From DASXYG01 sp036502625 (lineage in GTDB: Bacteria > Actinomycetota > Actinomycetes > Streptosporangiales > Streptosporangiaceae), in assembly GCA_036502625.1 (NCBI GenBank), contig DASXYG010000025.1, forward strand, positions 1 through 7,860: DNA of 7,860 nucleotides. The letters are read 5' to 3'. Of this stretch, positions 5,524 through 7,860 are shown in pieces (position 1 is the stretch's first letter; each line of letters begins with the position of its first letter). The translations under genes and the position numbers were made by a program. The notes under the pieces are model-generated. The model made no database searches. It was not told where the DNA came from and saw only the letters and a list, made by a program, of their open reading frames with translations.

Positions 5524-7433
5524 TCACCCGCACCTCGCTGCCGTTCCGGCACCACACCGGCTCCGCCAAACCCGGTCCGCCGAAAGAGCCGCCGAAACTC
5601 CCCGCCCCGGCCCCGCCGACGTGGCGGGAGTGGCTGCTGCCGCTGGGCATCGGGGTGACGTTGTGCCTGCTGTTCGGCCTCCTGCTGCCCGCGCCGTCAT
5701 CGACGCTGCACTACGGCTACAGCACGTTCGTCACCCAGGTCGACGCGGGCCAGGTGAAGAGCGTGCGGATCGACGAGCAGGGCGCGGTCAGCGGGCGGCT
5801 GCGCGACGGCCGCGCGTTCGACACGCAGCTCCCGACGGCGCTGGGCGCCGGACAGCTCGGGCAGGAGTTGCGCGCGCACGGCGTCGCCACCACCGCGACG
5901 CACTCAAGCTCGGTCCCGTCGCTCCTGTGGACCTTCCTGCCGCTCCTGCTGCTGATCGGCTTCTTCTGGTGGACCGGGCGGGCGGCGAAGCGCTCGCTGT
6001 CCGGTGGGCTCGGCGGTTTCGGCCGGGCGAAGGCGAAGATCATCGAATCGGAGCGGCCCACCACGACCTTCGAGGACGTCGCCGGTTACGAGGGCGTCAA
6101 GCAGGAGGTCACCGAGATCGTCGACTTCCTGCGCGACCCGGACCGGTACGCGGCGGCCGGCGCCAAGGGCCCGCGCGGAGTGATCATGGTCGGCCCGCCC
6201 GGCACCGGCAAGACCCTGCTGGCGCGGGCCGTGGCCGGGCAGGCCGCCGTGCCGTTCCTGTCGGTGACCGGCTCGGCGTTCGTGGAGATGTACGTCGGCG
6301 TGGGCGCCTCCCGGGTACGCGACCTGTTCGACGAGGCGCGCAGGCGCGCGCCGTCGATCGTCTTCATCGACGAGATCGACGCGATCGGCGGCATGCGCGG
6401 TGGCTCGGCCGCCGGGCGCAACGACGAACGCGAGCAGACGCTGAACCAGCTCCTCGCCGAGATGGACGGATTCGACCAGACCAGCGGCATCGTCGTGCTC
6501 GCCGCCACGAACCGCCCGGAGACGCTCGACCCGGCCCTGCTGCGGCCCGGCCGGTTCGACCGGCAGGTCACCGTGCCGCTGCCCAACCAGTCCGAACGCG
6601 CCGCGATCCTGGCCGTCCACGTCCGCGGCAAGCACCTGGCCGACGACGTCGACCTGGACCGCGCCGCCCGCGCCACCCCGGGCTTCTCCGGCGCCGACCT
6701 GGCGAACCTCGTCAACGAGGCCGCGATCGGCGCGGTGCGCGACGGACGTACGGTGATCAGCCCCGCGGACCTCGATACCGCGCGCGACCGCATCCTGCTC
6801 GGCCGCCGCGACGCCTCCAACGCGCTGCTGCCCGACGAACGGCGCTCGGTCTCCGTCCACGAGTCGGGCCACGCGCTGGTGGCCGCCCTGTGCCCGCACG
6901 CCGATCCGGTCGCGAAGGTCACCATCCTGCCGTCCGGGATGACCCTGGGCGTCACCGAGCAGCTCCCCGAGGCGGATCGGCGTCTCTACAGCGCGTCCTA
7001 CCTCACCGATCTGCTGGCCGTGCGCCTCGGCGGCCGCGCCGCCGAGCTCGTCGTGTTCGGTGAGGGCTCAAGCGGCGCCACCGACGACCTGGCCGGCGCC
7101 ACCGACATCGCCGGCCGCATGGTCCGCGAGTTCGGGCTGTCCGCCGAGCTCGGCCCGATCGGCTACGCCGCGACCGGCCCGCACTACCTGAGCACGGCGG
7201 AACCCGCCGCACGCCCGTACTCCGAGCACACCCAGCAACTGATCGACCAGGAGATCGCCGCGCTGCTGCGCGCCGCGGAACAGCGCGCGGTCGCCCTCCT
7301 CCAGGACAATCGCGCGGCCCTCGACCGGCTGGCCGCCCTCCTGCTCGACCAGGAGACCGCCGACGGCGAGACCGTGCTGCGCGTCGTGGCCGAAACGCGG
7401 TCACCGCAGGCCGCCGACCCGACCGTACGGTGA
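5520..7433 (+). CDS. ftsH: ATP-dependent zinc metalloprotease FtsH
   Basis: A 637-residue membrane-anchored AAA+ protease that extracts and degrades membrane and damaged proteins. Order: Pro-rich cytoplasmic tail (1-37), TM1 (about 38-56), short extracytoplasmic domain (58-133), TM2 (about 135-151), AAA+ module with Walker A GPPGTGKT (225-232), pore loop YVG (258-260), Walker B VFIDEID (281-287), arginine fingers R342/R345 in LLRPGRFDR, then peptidase with HESGH (447-451) and the third zinc ligand probably D523. All catalytic residues are present and the length is normal. The pore aromatic is Tyr where E. coli has Phe. GTG 5520 is preceded by AGGGGG at 5508-5513 and overlaps the previous stop, tying it to the stress-protein operon. 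Because this position is in a stress island, it may be an accessory copy beside a housekeeping ftsH; that cannot be seen here. Confidence 0.95.
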   Translation: MITRTSLPFRHHTGSAKPGPPKEPPKLPAPAPPTWREWLLPLGIGVTLCLLFGLLLPAPSSTLHYGYSTFVTQVDAGQVKSVRIDEQGAVSGRLRDGRAFDTQLPTALGAGQLGQELRAHGVATTATHSSSVPSLLWTFLPLLLLIGFFWWTGRAAKRSLSGGLGGFGRAKAKIIESERPTTTFEDVAGYEGVKQEVTEIVDFLRDPDRYAAAGAKGPRGVIMVGPPGTGKTLLARAVAGQAAVPFLSVTGSAFVEMYVGVGASRVRDLFDEARRRAPSIVFIDEIDAIGGMRGGSAAGRNDEREQTLNQLLAEMDGFDQTSGIVVLAATNRPETLDPALLRPGRFDRQVTVPLPNQSERAAILAVHVRGKHLADDVDLDRAARATPGFSGADLANLVNEAAIGAVRDGRTVISPADLDTARDRILLGRRDASNALLPDERRSVSVHESGHALVAALCPHADPVAKVTILPSGMTLGVTEQLPEADRRLYSASYLTDLLAVRLGGRAAELVVFGEGSSGATDDLAGATDIAGRMVREFGLSAELGPIGYAATGPHYLSTAEPAARPYSEHTQQLIDQEIAALLRAAEQRAVALLQDNRAALDRLAALLLDQETADGETVLRVVAETRSPQAADPTVR

Positions 7434-7700
7434 CGGCCGGGACGGCGGACCGCGGTCCCCGTGTCGGCGGGCGTAGGCGTACGGGCCGCCCGTACGGGGA
7501 TACGTACGGCCCAGGCGGGCGAACACCGGGGCGAGCAGCACCGCGCCCGCGGCGGTGAACCCCCAGCCGGCGATGCTGGTCGGCCCGTACTTCGCCAGCG
7601 TTCTCGGCAGCAGGAAGACCCCTGAGCCGATCATGTTGCCGACCACCAAGGCGGTGGCCATGGTGAGGCCGAGCCTGCCGGGTCCGGCTTTCTCGGGCAC
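7401..7700 (-). pseudogene. Truncated amino-acid permease (APC superfamily) remnant
   Basis: Read on the minus strand from GTG 7700, the first 75 or so residues are a good APC-family N-terminus: LGLTMATALVVGNMIGSGVF (helix 1 with the substrate-binding GSG break), then a second helix around GWGFTAAGAVLLAPVFARLG, then the conserved TGGPYAYAR. After that (near 7470) the family resemblance stops and the frame runs on as Arg/Pro-rich residues to a stop at 7401-7403, inside the 3' end of ftsH. A functional permease needs about 12 helices and 400-500 residues, and the space where they should lie is occupied by ftsH, so this is a 5' fragment. No Shine-Dalgarno precedes the GTG. It may still be transcribed from the gene at the right edge but should not make a working transporter. 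Confidence 0.75.
7478..7496. terminator. Hairpin downstream of ftsH, possible terminator between convergent units
   Basis: CGTACGGG (7478-7485) and CCCGTACG (7489-7496) form a perfect 8-bp stem with a 3-nt loop, 45 bp after the ftsH stop. A 12-nt perfect palindrome, GGACCGCGGTCC (7447-7458), lies between. There is no T tract. The stem also falls on the permease remnant's RTGGPYAY codons, so it may be mere coding sequence; as a bidirectional stop between converging genes it would be well placed. Confidence 0.35.
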
Positions 7701-7727
7701 GGGCCGATGGCCGGACGGCCGCGGCCG

Positions 7728-7860
7728 TCAGTACTTGCGGGTCCACTCCGGCGACAGGACCGCCCACCGCAGCTCCCATTGCGCGTACCGCCTGCGCCGG
7801 ATCGACCGGCGCACCAGCCCGGCGACGGCGCCGACGGCCAGGGCGGTCGCCGCGCCGGCG
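7728..7860 (-). CDS. C-terminus of a membrane protein, Rv1733c-like (partial)
   Basis: The minus-strand frame entering at the right edge encodes 43 residues and stops with TGA at 7728-7730. It reads as the end of a transmembrane helix (AATALAVGAVAGL), a positively charged stretch (VRRSIRRRR), then YAQWELRWAVLSPEWTRKY. A final helix followed by an Arg-rich turn and a W...W...P.WTR ending is what I recall for actinobacterial Rv1733c-family membrane proteins, another DosR-regulon family in M. tuberculosis. The body of the gene is outside the window, so the family name is inference; that it is a real coding end of a membrane protein is more secure. The permease remnant begins 27 bp downstream on the same strand. 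Confidence 0.55.
   Translation of the reverse strand, partial: AGAATALAVGAVAGLVRRSIRRRRYAQWELRWAVLSPEWTRKY

Noticed and set aside
5904..6899. Minus-strand open frame opposite ftsH
   Set aside because: Shadow of the conserved FtsH AAA+ coding sequence; no motif of its own.
1..7860. CRISPR arrays, tRNA/rRNA genes, insertion sequences, antibiotic-resistance enzyme
   Set aside because: No regularly spaced repeats, no RNA-gene signatures and no transposase motifs were seen. The phosphotransferase-like domain belongs to the Rv2004c type, not to a resistance enzyme.

Overview
The window comes from a high-GC actinomycete. Codon third positions are overwhelmingly G or C, most gene junctions are ATGA/GTGA-type overlaps, and GTG starts are common. 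The gene content matches the dormancy/hypoxia (DosR/DevR- or OsdR-type) stress islands of Actinobacteria. I cannot place it to genus; a Streptosporangiales/Thermomonosporaceae- or Streptomyces-like host is a guess from style only.

Layout, left to right. (1) Positions 3-50 may hold the last codons of an upstream gene. (2) A tightly packed plus-strand operon (47-2990) encodes two different FMN-binding split-barrel (PPOX-fold) proteins, a fusion of an aminoglycoside-phosphotransferase-like domain with a P-loop kinase domain (the Rv2004c type), and a small flavodoxin-domain protein. A possible hairpin terminator sits directly after it. (3) A 140-bp gap carries an imperfect GGGAC/GTC palindrome. 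(4) A second plus-strand operon (3131-7433) encodes two tandem-domain universal stress proteins with intact ATP motifs, a 14-codon leader ORF, a third single-domain universal stress protein with a decayed ATP motif, and a complete FtsH membrane AAA+ metalloprotease. (5) On the minus strand, converging on ftsH, lie a truncated amino-acid permease remnant and, at the window edge, the C-terminus of a membrane protein that looks like the Rv1733c family.

How the genes may work together (inference): three protein classes here (two-domain universal stress proteins, the Rv2004c-type kinase, the Rv1733c-type membrane protein) are known members of the Mycobacterium tuberculosis DosR regulon, where they are induced by hypoxia and NO. 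The flavin/FMN proteins and a dedicated FtsH protease would fit a programme of redox handling and membrane-protein turnover during non-replicating stress. No CRISPR array, tRNA, rRNA, transposase or integrase is visible.
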